The notes below the pieces were generated by a model, which saw nothing but the letters and a program-made list of their open reading frames with translations, made no database searches and was not told the origin of the DNA. This document shows, piece after piece, positions 1 to 8,571 of a stretch of 64,000 nucleotides of DNA. The position numbers and the translations under genes were made by a program. Position 1 is the first letter of the stretch, and each line of letters opens with the position of its first letter. The stretch is taken from NCBI RefSeq assembly GCF_001956295.1, contig NZ_MRTD01000003.1, positions 310,001 to 374,000 of the forward strand. Reading direction: 5' to 3'. Source of the stretch: Paenibacillus sp. FSL A5-0031. GTDB lineage: Bacteria > Bacillota > Bacilli > Paenibacillales > Paenibacillaceae.

Positions 1-3000
1 AAGGAGCAAGCTCGCTGCTGCACCAAGCTTTAGAGCTATCGCGACAACCTGCGGGCCCAGCACCTTATGCGGTTACCTTTGATGATGATTTGCAAATCAT
101 CAACAATCTCTCAGAGATGGTACATTCCATGCCCTGGGAAAGTTGGATAGCGCCTTTTCAGTCCATCGAATTCGGCAAGTTGAAGGCGATGCGCGGCGAT
201 GAATATGACAAGTCCCTTCAGGAGCAGGCGAAGGAGCTGCGCGATCAAGCAAAGAAGCTGATCACTTCACTTTCTGATGAGTTATTTGGCAGAACTGCGG
301 AGCAGTTTTTGGAAGAGCTTCAGGAGCTTGCATCACTGATGAAGGCGTTATCCGAGCTCGTTATCGAATTTGGTCAAGGCTATGAAGCGGCTAAACGCGC
401 GAAAGGGATGCTCGATTTTGGTGATTTGGAGCATTATTGCTTACGTATTTTGCGTGATCCGTCTTCTACACCTGAACAAATGCTGCCTTCGATTGCAGCG
501 ATTGAATTTCAGCAGCAATTCGATGAAATATTGCTGGATGAATATCAGGATACGAATATGGTGCAGGAAGCAATCGTTTCGTTAATTGAACGGCCAGGTG
601 CTGGCAACCGGTTTATGGTTGGCGATGTTAAGCAAAGCATATATGGCTTCCGCCTTGCTGAACCGAAGCTGTTTTTGCAAAAATATAAATCGTATCTATC
701 TCGTCATGAGATGAACAAGCGATCGGAAACAGAGGAATCTGACGCTCTGCGCATCGATTTGGCGCGCAACTTTCGCAGTCGATCGGAAGTTGTTGATGGC
801 GTGAATGCGGTTTTCCGCGCCATCATGCGCGAGACTGTGGCCGAGATGGATTACGATGAGCGAGCAGAACTCGTGTGTGGCGCTACCTACCCAGATCCAG
901 TGCCAGCCGATCGTTGTCAAGTTGAGTTTGCCGTATTGAATAAAGCGGATGCAGATGAAGAAGAGACAGCGGATGCCGATAACTCAGATTCGTCAGAGGG
1001 ACAGATTGAGGGCGAACAGGGAGAAAATGGAACGCTTCTCGAATCAGCTTCCGAGCTAAAGACGGCGCAGTTAGAGGCGCGCTGGATCGCTCAGCAGCTG
1101 CAATCTCTTATCGACAGCGGATTCCAGGTTTATGATGGTAAACGGCGTGAGAATCGGCCTATGCAATGGCGGGATGTCGTTATCTTGTTAAGGGCAACTC
1201 AGCAGTGGGCGCCAATTATCATTGAGGAGCTGCAAGGATGCGGTATTCCTGCGTATGCGGAGCTGAGCAGCGGCTATTTTGAAGCGACGGAAGTCGAGAC
1301 GATGCTTTCCTTGTTAAGAGTTATCGATAATCCGTATCAGGATATTCCGCTTGCGGCTGCATTGCGATCGCCATTATTTGCATTAAACGGTGAGGAACTT
1401 GCAAGAATACGCATCCAATCTGCGAAATCAACGTATTATGATGCGGTTCTTCAAGCAGCAGGCGATTTGTTTATGGATGAGGACACGCGCAGGAAGCTTT
1501 CGCTTTTCTTGGACAGCTTGGATCGCTGGCGTGAGGAAGCAAGGCAGGGCTCGCTTGCTAATTTGCTATGGGAAATTTACCGCGAGACCGGGTATTACGA
1601 TTTTGTAGGCGGCTTGCCGGGAGGGACGCAGCGTCAAGCGAATTTGCGAGCGCTGCATGACCGGGCTCGGCAGTATGAAGCGACCTCGTTCCGCGGTTTG
1701 TTTCGATTTCTAAGATTTATCGAACGTATGCGCGATAGCGGCGGTGACTTGGGTACTGCAAGAGCGCTCGGCGAACAAGAGGATGTCGTTCGCATCATGT
1801 CCATTCATAAGAGCAAAGGGCTTGAGTTTCCGGTTGTATTCGTAGCAGGTCTAGGCAAGCTGTTCAATCAGCAGGATGTGCGAAGTGCCTTCTTAAAACA
1901 CAAAGAGCTCGGTTTCGGGCCTCGTTTTGTTGATCCTGCTCTTCGTATTAGTTATCCTACACTTCCTTATCTGGCTATCCGAAGAGCCATGCGTAAAGAA
2001 ATGCTAGCAGAGGAAATGCGTATTTTGTATGTTGCGTTAACCCGGCCAAAGGAAAAAATGTTTCTCGTCGCGACTGTAGCGGATGCCGAAGCTAAGCTTA
2101 AGCGATGGCTTTCTTCCGTCGAGGCTTCAGGTAAAATGTCTGATTTCCGGGTTGCTGCCGCACGCTCGTTTATCGATTGGCTAGGTCCGCTTGCGGCTAG
2201 GCAAATCAATGACAGTCAGCTGACTGACCACAATGCTCCGAACTGGCATGCTGGTGTTGTTTCTGCTTCTATATTCGGTACTGAAGCTGCAGCAGCGTCA
2301 GAGACGGAGCTGCAGGACCAGGACAAGGAAGAACGGCTTCAAGCGGTTACTTCACTTTCGCTTCTTGAGCATGTAGAAGCAGATGATGAGCTGCGTGAGC
2401 GGTTGGAATGGCATTATCCGCATCAAGAAGCGGCGGCACTCGCTGCCAAAACATCGGTTACGGAAATGAAGAGGCTGTATTCGGAGGAGCAGGAGGATGC
2501 TGTTCCATTCGACGAGCTGAATCAGCATCAGGCGAATACACATCTTCAAGAAGCTGCAGCTGCTCCAGAAGCATCGTATACGTTCCGACTGCGCCGTCCA
2601 GCCTTTATGGAGGAAAAGTCGCTTACAGCAGCTGAGAAGGGCTCTGTTAATCATTTGCTTATGCAGCTTGTCTCCCTCACAGAGGAAATAGATGAACCGA
2701 TGCTAAAACAAACGCTTGATCATATGATTGAACGGCGCCTATTAACAGTAAAGCAATCGGAGGCAATCGATTTGCCGAACGTCGCAGCTTTTTTCCGAAG
2801 CGAGCTGGGACAGCGGTTGTTAAACGCTGACTGGGTGCGAAGAGAGGTTCCGTTTAGCTGCATGTTCCCTGCTAAACGTGTTTATCCGAATTCAGATCTA
2901 GATGAGCCGATATTGATTCAAGGGGTAATAGACTGTTTGTTCGAGGATGCTGCTGGCGTCGTACTGCTCGATTATAAGACGGATCGCATTTATAAGGAGC

Positions 3001-3152
3001 AATGGGTGGAAGCAGCGGAGCGGCATCGTTTCCAGCTGGAGCTGTATGCCGAAGCAATCGAATCTGTTCTCGGGAGAAAAGTGGATGAGAGCCATGTCTT
3101 TTTCTTTGACGGGGGTCAATCCGTTCACCTTAAGAGAACAAACCAAATCTAA
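1..3152 (+). CDS. addA: ATP-dependent helicase/nuclease subunit A (AddA), 5' truncated by window edge
   Basis: Large subunit of the AddAB (RecBCD-like) enzyme that resects double-strand breaks and loads RecA. The frame is open from base 3, so the N-terminus with Walker A lies outside the window; the first in-frame start (TTG at 90) is internal. About 1049 residues are visible. Seen in order: Walker B DEYQDT (537-554), GDVKQSIYGFR (from 621), RNFRSR, MSIHKSKGLEF (about 1797), YVALTRP (about 2030), and the C-terminal RecB-type nuclease motifs GVIDCLF and LDYKTD (2967-2984) followed by QLELY. Both the UvrD-like motor and the nuclease look intact. An acidic insert (codons near 950-1040) sits between helicase motifs. 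addB would be expected upstream. The next gene begins 9 bases later. Confidence 0.95.
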   Translation, partial: GASSLLHQALELSRQPAGPAPYAVTFDDDLQIINNLSEMVHSMPWESWIAPFQSIEFGKLKAMRGDEYDKSLQEQAKELRDQAKKLITSLSDELFGRTAEQFLEELQELASLMKALSELVIEFGQGYEAAKRAKGMLDFGDLEHYCLRILRDPSSTPEQMLPSIAAIEFQQQFDEILLDEYQDTNMVQEAIVSLIERPGAGNRFMVGDVKQSIYGFRLAEPKLFLQKYKSYLSRHEMNKRSETEESDALRIDLARNFRSRSEVVDGVNAVFRAIMRETVAEMDYDERAELVCGATYPDPVPADRCQVEFAVLNKADADEEETADADNSDSSEGQIEGEQGENGTLLESASELKTAQLEARWIAQQLQSLIDSGFQVYDGKRRENRPMQWRDVVILLRATQQWAPIIIEELQGCGIPAYAELSSGYFEATEVETMLSLLRVIDNPYQDIPLAAALRSPLFALNGEELARIRIQSAKSTYYDAVLQAAGDLFMDEDTRRKLSLFLDSLDRWREEARQGSLANLLWEIYRETGYYDFVGGLPGGTQRQANLRALHDRARQYEATSFRGLFRFLRFIERMRDSGGDLGTARALGEQEDVVRIMSIHKSKGLEFPVVFVAGLGKLFNQQDVRSAFLKHKELGFGPRFVDPALRISYPTLPYLAIRRAMRKEMLAEEMRILYVALTRPKEKMFLVATVADAEAKLKRWLSSVEASGKMSDFRVAAARSFIDWLGPLAARQINDSQLTDHNAPNWHAGVVSASIFGTEAAAASETELQDQDKEERLQAVTSLSLLEHVEADDELRERLEWHYPHQEAAALAAKTSVTEMKRLYSEEQEDAVPFDELNQHQANTHLQEAAAAPEASYTFRLRRPAFMEEKSLTAAEKGSVNHLLMQLVSLTEEIDEPMLKQTLDHMIERRLLTVKQSEAIDLPNVAAFFRSELGQRLLNADWVRREVPFSCMFPAKRVYPNSDLDEPILIQGVIDCLFEDAAGVVLLDYKTDRIYKEQWVEAAERHRFQLELYAEAIESVLGRKVDESHVFFFDGGQSVHLKRTNQI

Positions 3153-3161
3153 AAGGAGGCT

Positions 3162-3782
3162 GTGAAGTTGGAACCACAGCATACGGGCAAACGCTCTATC
3201 GCGCTGCCGATAACTCTCGTTATTCTTGTATTTAGCTTAATCGGCAATGTTTTTTTGTACTCGCAATTTTTACAAAATAAACAAGAAAACAATTATGTAA
3301 AAGGCCAAAAAATATTTAAAGCAGCGATTGGTTCTAAAGATTATGTAGAAAAAATGCTTCCACAGCTGGATGCTTTGCTTCAAAGTAAAACTTTGGACGA
3401 ACGGTATGCCATTGCATTTCTTTCAGGTCAAGCAGCAGCGAGCGGCCATGCTTTGGTGGAATTTACTGCAGAAGCAGCAAGCGTGAATGCAGAGCCGGAT
3501 AAAATCAATAAAGAGCTTACCTCAGCCTATGTAACTGATGTCGATAAAGGCTTGCAAACGATTGGTCACTATGATGGTGCTCTGAACGAAACCGATGCCG
3601 CGTACATTCAGGGATTAAAAAACGCGTTTGAAACCATATCCGGTATTATGAGTGGTTTTAATGCAAATATCGGGGAGAGCCGCATTGCAATTATTCGATT
3701 GTCCAGCGGGCTTGAATGGGTTGTGCTTGTTGAACAGATGCAGGCTGTTATGAAGGAAAAATCAGCTGAGATTTCGAAGTAG
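3162..3782 (+). CDS. membrane-anchored protein of unknown function
   Basis: 206 residues. GTG start at 3162 is chosen because AAGGAGG (3153-3159) sits just upstream; it follows addA by 9 bases and probably shares its transcript. A short basic N-terminus (KRS) is followed by one hydrophobic segment, roughly residues 14-36, then a soluble, mostly helical domain of about 165 residues, presumably outside the membrane. No catalytic motif, cysteine pair or repeat was recognised. The position behind addA does not by itself imply a role in DNA repair. Confidence 0.8.
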   Translation: MKLEPQHTGKRSIALPITLVILVFSLIGNVFLYSQFLQNKQENNYVKGQKIFKAAIGSKDYVEKMLPQLDALLQSKTLDERYAIAFLSGQAAASGHALVEFTAEAASVNAEPDKINKELTSAYVTDVDKGLQTIGHYDGALNETDAAYIQGLKNAFETISGIMSGFNANIGESRIAIIRLSSGLEWVVLVEQMQAVMKEKSAEISK

Positions 3783-3847
3783 CAGCTTGGATTCTGTCGC
3801 TATTTTGGAAGAGCGCCTATGAAGTTTTTGCGGGTTATCTTTAATGA

Positions 3848-3877
3848 TTGGACGAGCGGCTAAAATTTCGGTATGAT
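3848..3877 (+). promoter_or_regulatory. sigma-A promoter for the HIT gene
   Basis: TTGGAC (3848-3853), 18-base spacer, TATGAT (3872-3877); the coding start is 32 bases further on. Confidence 0.6.
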
Positions 3878-3909
3878 ATGGTAAGGAAAGCGAATAGGGG
3901 GTGAAACCT

Positions 3910-4257
3910 ATGGACTGTATTTTCTGTAAATTAATCGAGGGTGCAATACCGTCGAAGAAGGTATTTGAGAATGACAGAATTCTCGCATTCCACGATATAC
4001 AGCCAGCTGCTCCTGTACATATTCTTATCATTCCTAAGAAGCATATCGCAACGATGAATGATGTTACCGATGAAGATGACGAGGTCATAGCCGAGATGTT
4101 CGCGGTAGCTCGTCAAATCGCAAAGGAACAAGGAATTGCGGAGTCAGGCTATCGACTAGTCAACAATGTTAATGCCGACGGAGGACAGCTTGTTTATCAT
4201 CTGCATATCCATGTATTGGGGGGAACGAAACTTTCTTCTCGGGTTGTAGATATCTAA
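3910..4257 (+). CDS. hit: HIT family nucleotide-binding hydrolase (Hit/HinT type)
   Basis: 115 residues. Histidine-triad proteins hydrolyse or transfer nucleotidyl groups, typically nucleoside phosphoramidates. The active-site motif HLHIHVLGG lies near residues 97-105, with an N-terminal CxxC (DCIFCK) common in bacterial members and the conserved RILAFHDIQPAAPVHILIIPKKH core. ATG 3910 is preferred over the in-frame GTG at 3901 because AGGGGGTG (3896-3902) is correctly spaced for the ATG. The gene has its own promoter upstream and a separate promoter follows it, so it is probably monocistronic. Confidence 0.93.
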   Translation: MDCIFCKLIEGAIPSKKVFENDRILAFHDIQPAAPVHILIIPKKHIATMNDVTDEDDEVIAEMFAVARQIAKEQGIAESGYRLVNNVNADGGQLVYHLHIHVLGGTKLSSRVVDI

Positions 4258-4259
4258 AG

Positions 4260-4289
4260 TTGACACTGCCTTTTGGTTTGACATATAAT
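4260..4289 (+). promoter_or_regulatory. sigma-A promoter for rpsU-yqeY
   Basis: Consensus TTGACA (4260-4265), 18-base spacer, consensus TATAAT (4284-4289). Both boxes match perfectly, as expected for a ribosomal protein gene. Confidence 0.85.
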
Positions 4290-4348
4290 GAAATTTGATA
4301 AACCGTGTTATAGCTCTGGACGGTCTGTTTCGGAGGGAGGGAAAACTG

Positions 4349-4522
4349 GTGTCTGAAACTAAAGTTCGCAAAAACGAAACTATTGATGCTGCGCTTCGCC
4401 GCTTTAAACGTTCCATCGCTAAAGATGGTGTTCTAGCTGAGGTGAAAAAACGCAAGCATTATGAAAAGCCAAGTGTAAAGCGCAAGAAGAAGTCTGAGGC
4501 TGCGCGCAAGAGAAAGTTTTAG
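4349..4522 (+). CDS. rpsU: 30S ribosomal protein bS21
   Basis: 57 residues, the normal size. It is a small, very basic protein of the 30S platform near the 16S 3' end. The N-terminus SETKVRKNE, the core [15 protein letters not shown] and the lysine/arginine-rich tail ending RKRKF are typical. GTG start at 4349 is supported by GGAGGGAGG (4332-4340). The consensus promoter lies 60 bases upstream and yqeY follows after 15 bases, the usual Bacillales pair. Confidence 0.97.
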   Translation: MSETKVRKNETIDAALRRFKRSIAKDGVLAEVKKRKHYEKPSVKRKKKSEAARKRKF

Positions 4523-4537
4523 GAGGATCCTTCCATA

Positions 4538-4981
4538 ATGAACCTGAGCGAAAGATTGACCGATGATATGAAGCAAGCCATGAAGAATCAGGACAAGTTT
4601 AAACTTTCCGTTATTCGTATGATGCGCGCGTCAGTGAAAAACTTGGAAATCGATCTCAAGCGTCCATTGGACGATAACGAAGTGCTTGATATATTGAGTC
4701 GCGAAATCAAACAACGTAAAGATTCCCTCCAAGAATTTAAAAAAGCCAGCCGCGATGATTTAGTAGCGGGTCTTGTGGTCGAAATTGAAATTATTAGTCA
4801 ATACCTTCCCGAACAGCTGACTGAAGAAGAGATTCAAGAGATAGTAACGCAGACCATCCATGAACTCGGTGCTTCTTCCAAAGCCGATATGGGAAAAGTT
4901 ATGAGTGCCCTTTTGCCTAAAACAAAAGGACGCGCTGACGGTAAACTAGTAAATCAGCTCGTTCAGCAACATCTCAACTAA
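4538..4981 (+). CDS. yqeY: GatB/YqeY domain protein
   Basis: 147 residues, the full YqeY length. The family resembles the C-terminal tail domain of the tRNA amidotransferase subunit GatB and may bind tRNA, but its cellular role is unproven. Seen: LSERLTDDMKQAMKNQDK at the N-terminus, the helical RMMRASVKNLEIDL region and the conserved C-terminal DMGKVMSALLPKTKGRADG. AGGAGG overlaps the rpsU stop, so the two genes are co-transcribed; a strong terminator follows. Confidence 0.93.
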   Translation: MNLSERLTDDMKQAMKNQDKFKLSVIRMMRASVKNLEIDLKRPLDDNEVLDILSREIKQRKDSLQEFKKASRDDLVAGLVVEIEIISQYLPEQLTEEEIQEIVTQTIHELGASSKADMGKVMSALLPKTKGRADGKLVNQLVQQHLN

Positions 4982-5002
4982 CTAAACATACGGACTCACA
5001 AA

Positions 5003-5029
5003 ACACCCCTTAACGGGGGTGTTTTTTTG
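5003..5029 (+). terminator. rho-independent terminator after yqeY
   Basis: Stem ACACCCC (5003-5009) pairs with GGGGTGT (5016-5022), followed by a run of T to 5028. Confidence 0.9.
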
Positions 5030-5055
5030 TACGTTTCAAATGTAAATGGTATGAT
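5027..5055 (+). promoter_or_regulatory. possible sigma-A promoter upstream of yqeZ
   Basis: TTGTAC (5027-5032), 17-base spacer, TATGAT (5050-5055). The -35 overlaps the tail of the preceding terminator. Confidence 0.5.
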
Positions 5056-5070
5056 ATGGAGAAGGCTGCC

Positions 5071-5096
5071 TGAAACGTTTTCATTTGTCAAACGTA
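5071..5096 (+). promoter_or_regulatory. sigma-W type (ECF) promoter for yqeZ-floA
   Basis: TGAAAC (5071-5076), exactly 16 bases, CGTA (5093-5096): the sigma-W consensus of Bacillus subtilis with no mismatch. It lies 35 bases before the coding start. The orthologous yqeZ-yqfA-yqfB operon of B. subtilis is a known sigma-W target, which makes a chance match unlikely. Confidence 0.85.
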
Positions 5097-5131
5097 GTAG
5101 AAAGCAAACACGAAAAAAAGGAGGAACCTTC

Positions 5132-6511
5132 TTGCACATGAATCGATGGCGAAGAAGTATGTCCGCCACTCCAATCGCATTGATCGCAGCGGTGTTAATG
5201 GTGACGCTTGCAGCATTATTTGGTTCACCGGGGGAGAAAGCAAAGGCAGCAAATGAAGTTGGCCCAGCAGTGTATGTGATTCCCGTCAAACAAACGGTGG
5301 AATCGGGGCTTCAATCCTTTTTGGAGAGAGCCTTTAAAGAAGCTGAGGAAGCAAAAGCTGAGCATGTGATTCTCGTTATTAATACGCTTGGCGGCAAAGT
5401 CGTAAACGCAGAGGAAATTGGTCATCTTATAAGGGAGAGCGCTATTCCTACTACGGCTTTTGTTGAGGGGAAAGCAGTATCAGCAGGCACTTATATTGCT
5501 TTGAATGCTGACAATATTATTATGCAGCCAGGGAGTACGATAGGTGCAGCTGCAGTGGTGAATGGCTCGGGAACATTAGAGGATAATCCCAAAACGATTT
5601 CCTTTTGGACCTCTGAAATGAGCGAGTCTGCAGGATTGCAGGGTCGCGATAAGAATATCGCTGTCGCTATGGCGGATCCGAATGCAATGGTGGAGCTGAA
5701 AGACAAGCTTGGCAGAGATAAGCTGAAGGGAGAAATTCTTACCCTGTCAGCAAGTGAAGCTGAGAAAGTCGGATACTCTGAGCATACAGCAGCGAACGTG
5801 GATGAAGCAGTCAAATGGCTGGGCTTGGAAGGCAGAACACAAATCGAGGTTGTTCCGTCACTTGCGGAAAATGTAGCTAGATGGCTGCTCAATCCAATCG
5901 TTATGACGATTTTGCTCATACTTGGCATTGCAGGTATCGTTATTGAAATGATCATTCCAGGCTTTGGAGTACCGGGCGTTGTCGGAATATTATCGTTTGC
6001 CCTTTATTTCTTTGGCCACTATGTTGCTGGATTTGCCGGAATGGAGTCAGTCGTGCTGTTCGTAATTGGAATAGCCTTGCTCATAATCGAGGTGTTTGTA
6101 CCAAGCTTTGGGATTTTGGGCTTGCTCGGCAGTGCTGCGTTGGTAGCAGGAGTCGTTACCGCTGCTTCAGACCCAATGACGGCTTTCATATCGATCGTTA
6201 TTGCGCTAGTTGTAGCCACCATTCTAATCGTTATTTTTATTAGAATGAACAAATCAAGAGGTATCTGGAACAAATTTATATTGCGCGAGAAGCTGACAAC
6301 GGAGCAAGGTTTTGTTTCTGCGGATATAAAGGATTCACTGCTCGGATTGCAAGGGACAACAATTACTCCGCTGAGACCGGCAGGAACAATTGTTATGAAT
6401 GACAAGCGAATTGATGTCGTTACCTCTGGAGAGTTTATCGATACGAACCGCACGGTGACCGTCATTAAAGCGGAAGGTACTTGGGTCGTTGTCAAAGAAG
6501 TAACAAAATAG
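5132..6511 (+). CDS. yqeZ: NfeD-like membrane serine protease (YqeZ family)
   Basis: 459 residues from TTG 5132, which is 7 bases after AAAGGAGG (5117-5124); ATG 5138 is the alternative. Seen: signal segment (SATPIALIAAVLMVTLAALFG), a ClpP/crotonase-fold protease domain with VILVINTLGG and the serine-containing AVSAGTYIALNADNI motif, then about four to five membrane segments (from IVMTILLILGIAGIVIEM) and a C-terminal OB-fold domain ending in VVVKEVTK. This is the long NfeD class that pairs with flotillins, and floA follows 33 bases downstream. The role is likely membrane quality control or microdomain organisation under envelope stress. Confidence 0.9.
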   Translation: MHMNRWRRSMSATPIALIAAVLMVTLAALFGSPGEKAKAANEVGPAVYVIPVKQTVESGLQSFLERAFKEAEEAKAEHVILVINTLGGKVVNAEEIGHLIRESAIPTTAFVEGKAVSAGTYIALNADNIIMQPGSTIGAAAVVNGSGTLEDNPKTISFWTSEMSESAGLQGRDKNIAVAMADPNAMVELKDKLGRDKLKGEILTLSASEAEKVGYSEHTAANVDEAVKWLGLEGRTQIEVVPSLAENVARWLLNPIVMTILLILGIAGIVIEMIIPGFGVPGVVGILSFALYFFGHYVAGFAGMESVVLFVIGIALLIIEVFVPSFGILGLLGSAALVAGVVTAASDPMTAFISIVIALVVATILIVIFIRMNKSRGIWNKFILREKLTTEQGFVSADIKDSLLGLQGTTITPLRPAGTIVMNDKRIDVVTSGEFIDTNRTVTVIKAEGTWVVVKEVTK

Positions 6512-6544
6512 AGAAAACGAATATACAAATGGAGGTTTGAACAA

Positions 6545-7534
6545 ATGGATCCTATCGTATCTTTTTTAATTTTAGCTGTCGTTGTTATTATCGTACTGTC
6601 CGTATTCTTAAGCTTTTTCCCGATTATGCTGTGGGTATCTGCATTAGCATCGGGCGTTAGAGTTGGAATTATTACGCTCGTTGCCATGCGTCTTCGCCGC
6701 GTCGTACCAAGCAGAATCGTCAACCCGTTAATTAAGGCAACAAAAGCAGGGCTGGGACTTAACATAAACCAGCTTGAGAGTCACTTCTTGGCAGGCGGTA
6801 ACGTCGATCGGGTTGTCAATGCGTTGATTGCAGCACAACGTGCGAACATTCCACTTATATTCGAACGTGCGGCGGCTATCGATTTGGCTGGTCGTGATGT
6901 ATTGCAAGCCGTACAAATGAGCGTTAATCCGCGCGTCATTGAAACACCAATCGTAGCTGCGGTTGCGAAGGATGGTATTGAAGTGAAAGTAAAAGCTCGT
7001 GTTACGGTTCGTGCCAACATTGAACGCCTAGTCGGTGGCGCGGGTGAAGAAACTATCATTGCTCGTGTTGGTGAAGGGATTGTAACGACTGTAGGTTCTG
7101 CTGGCTCACATAAAGACGTTTTGGAAAATCCGGACATGATCTCTCGCACTGTGCTTGGCAAAGGGCTTGACGCAGGTACAGCGTTTGAAATATTGTCGAT
7201 CGATATCGCGGACGTTGATGTAGGCAAAAACATTGGTGCACATCTTCAAACGGAACAAGCGGAAGCGGACAAAAAAATCGCTCAAGCAAAAGCCGAGGAG
7301 CGCCGTGCGATGGCCGTTGCTCACGAACAGGAAATGAAAGCAAAAGTCGTTGAGATGGAAGCGCGCGTAGTAGAGTCGGAATCACAAGTTCCACTTGCCA
7401 TGGCTGAAGCGCTTAGAAGCGGGAAAATTGGCGTTATGGACTATATGAACTTGAAAAACATCGAAGCGGATACCCATATGCGCAGCTCTATCGGCAAGCA
7501 GGACAGTTCTACAGACATTAAAGACGGCCGATAA
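6545..7534 (+). CDS. floA: flotillin-like protein FloA
   Basis: 329 residues, matching B. subtilis YqfA/FloA. It scaffolds ordered membrane microdomains. Seen: an N-terminal hydrophobic hairpin (about residues 3-45), [16 protein letters not shown], the SPFH-like domain with [14 protein letters not shown] and [25 protein letters not shown], and an Ala/Glu-rich coiled coil ([19 protein letters not shown]). ATG 6545 has GGAGG upstream. Co-transcribed with the NfeD gene from the sigma-W promoter. Confidence 0.96.
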   Translation: MDPIVSFLILAVVVIIVLSVFLSFFPIMLWVSALASGVRVGIITLVAMRLRRVVPSRIVNPLIKATKAGLGLNINQLESHFLAGGNVDRVVNALIAAQRANIPLIFERAAAIDLAGRDVLQAVQMSVNPRVIETPIVAAVAKDGIEVKVKARVTVRANIERLVGGAGEETIIARVGEGIVTTVGSAGSHKDVLENPDMISRTVLGKGLDAGTAFEILSIDIADVDVGKNIGAHLQTEQAEADKKIAQAKAEERRAMAVAHEQEMKAKVVEMEARVVESESQVPLAMAEALRSGKIGVMDYMNLKNIEADTHMRSSIGKQDSSTDIKDGR

Positions 7535-7594
7535 AGTCGATGGCCCAGTTATTTGGTTGGATCAACGTAACTGAGCCTTGGAGGTGAAGGCAAG

Positions 7595-8089
7595 TTGAAG
7601 ATTATAGAATTTCTGATGAATAACATATTTATCGTAGTCGTTATATTGGGTGCGCTGGCTTCGGTATTCGGCAAATCCGGCGCGAAGAAGAAGCCTGGAC
7701 AAATGCCTGACTTTGGCGGCGGAGGACTGCCGCGAACATTGTTCCCGCAGTCCGGAGAACAGGAGCGAGAGGTAGAGCGCCCGCAGCCGCAATCGCAGCA
7801 GGCAACTGGAGGAACGGTTTATCGCTCTGCTGCTGAAGTTGAACGTTCTTCTGATATGAATTCGACGCGTTCTAGCAGAGAGAGCGCAGAAGCGCCGCAA
7901 ACAGCTTCTCAGCAGCGCGCGCTTCAAAGAGCAGCAGCTAACAAAGAAACAGCACAGGCTGCAGCACAGCGCAATTATGGAAGCCAGAGCATCAATGCAG
8001 CATCCATTCGATCCAATGATTTGCGGAAAGCAGTTATTTGGGCCGAAGTATTAGGACCGCCGCGCTCGAAAAAACCTTTTCGGAAATAA
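7595..8089 (+). CDS. small membrane-anchored protein in the yqfB position
   Basis: 164 residues. TTG start at 7595, 8 bases after GGAGGTG (7580-7586). One membrane segment (NNIFIVVVILGALASVFG, about residues 9-26) is followed by a low-complexity Gln/Ala/Ser/Arg-rich tail with little predicted fold. It occupies the place of yqfB, third gene of the B. subtilis sigma-W operon, but is about twice as long and I cannot claim homology by eye. A strong terminator follows, closing the operon. A partner of FloA/NfeD is an inference from position only. Confidence 0.75.
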   Translation: MKIIEFLMNNIFIVVVILGALASVFGKSGAKKKPGQMPDFGGGGLPRTLFPQSGEQEREVERPQPQSQQATGGTVYRSAAEVERSSDMNSTRSSRESAEAPQTASQQRALQRAAANKETAQAAAQRNYGSQSINAASIRSNDLRKAVIWAEVLGPPRSKKPFRK

Positions 8090-8094
8090 ATTTA

Positions 8095-8127
8095 AACCGC
8101 CTAAGCGCTGCGCTTAGGCGGTTTTTT
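8095..8127 (+). terminator. rho-independent terminator after the NfeD-flotillin operon
   Basis: A perfect 13-bp stem, AACCGCCTAAGCG (8095-8107) with CGCTTAGGCGGTT (8111-8123), has a 3-base loop and a T tract. Confidence 0.95.
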
Positions 8128-8238
8128 TATTTTGGAGCCATAATTATCGAGCGGTTCGCATATTTTGGTACAGTACATGAAAATCGCCATTCCTTTGCTT
8201 TACTTGTAGCAAACCTTGAAGGAGGCAAAGAATCGTAC

Positions 8239-8517
8239 ATGCGCCACATAAAAAAGAGATTTCGCAAAATGACAGCAGAGCTGCTTGATATGCCGCATGA
8301 TGTCGTATTTGATTTGCCGCGATTAACAATGATTGGAGACTGCCAATTATATATCGAGAACCATCGTGGTGTTGTTCATTTCTCTAGTGAGCGACTGAGA
8401 CTCGCGCTTAGCAAAGGCCAGTTGGAGGTTACGGGAAGCTCTCTAGTTATCCGCACGATTTGGACGGAAGAAGTGTTTATTGAGGGACAAATTACGAATA
8501 TTCAATTGATTCCATGA
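8239..8517 (+). CDS. yqfC: sporulation protein YqfC
   Basis: 92 residues from ATG 8239, GGAGG at 8221-8225 (13 bases, slightly long). The YabP/YqfC family is a small beta-rich protein needed for sporulation; the core LPRLTMIGDCQLYIENHRGVV and GQLEVTGSSLVI is recognisable. It is followed by yqfD, as in B. subtilis, where the pair is sigma-E controlled. A weak sigma-E-like pair (ATAATT 8140-8145, 13 bases, CATATTTT 8159-8166) lies upstream; I rate that as suggestive only. Confidence 0.9.
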   Translation: MRHIKKRFRKMTAELLDMPHDVVFDLPRLTMIGDCQLYIENHRGVVHFSSERLRLALSKGQLEVTGSSLVIRTIWTEEVFIEGQITNIQLIP

Positions 8518-8571
8518 AATAGATAAAGCGATTTTCTTTATTAATAGCTGAGGTAATGGAGGGGAATGGAC

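Noticed and set aside
2352..2654. Open frame of 100 codons on the minus strand
   Set aside because: It lies fully within addA, reads as Leu/Arg/Ser-rich shadow sequence and has no ribosome-binding site.
6019..6765. Minus-strand open frame of 248 codons
   Set aside because: It is antisense to yqeZ and floA and rich in Thr/Ile/Ser, typical of the reverse of a membrane protein gene.
8158..8182. Second possible sigma-E promoter GCATATT...CATGAAAA
   Set aside because: The spacer is only 10 bases, too short.
8038..8238. Upstream extension of yqfC
   Set aside because: It would cross the terminator of the previous operon (8095-8127); the conserved family start is at 8239.
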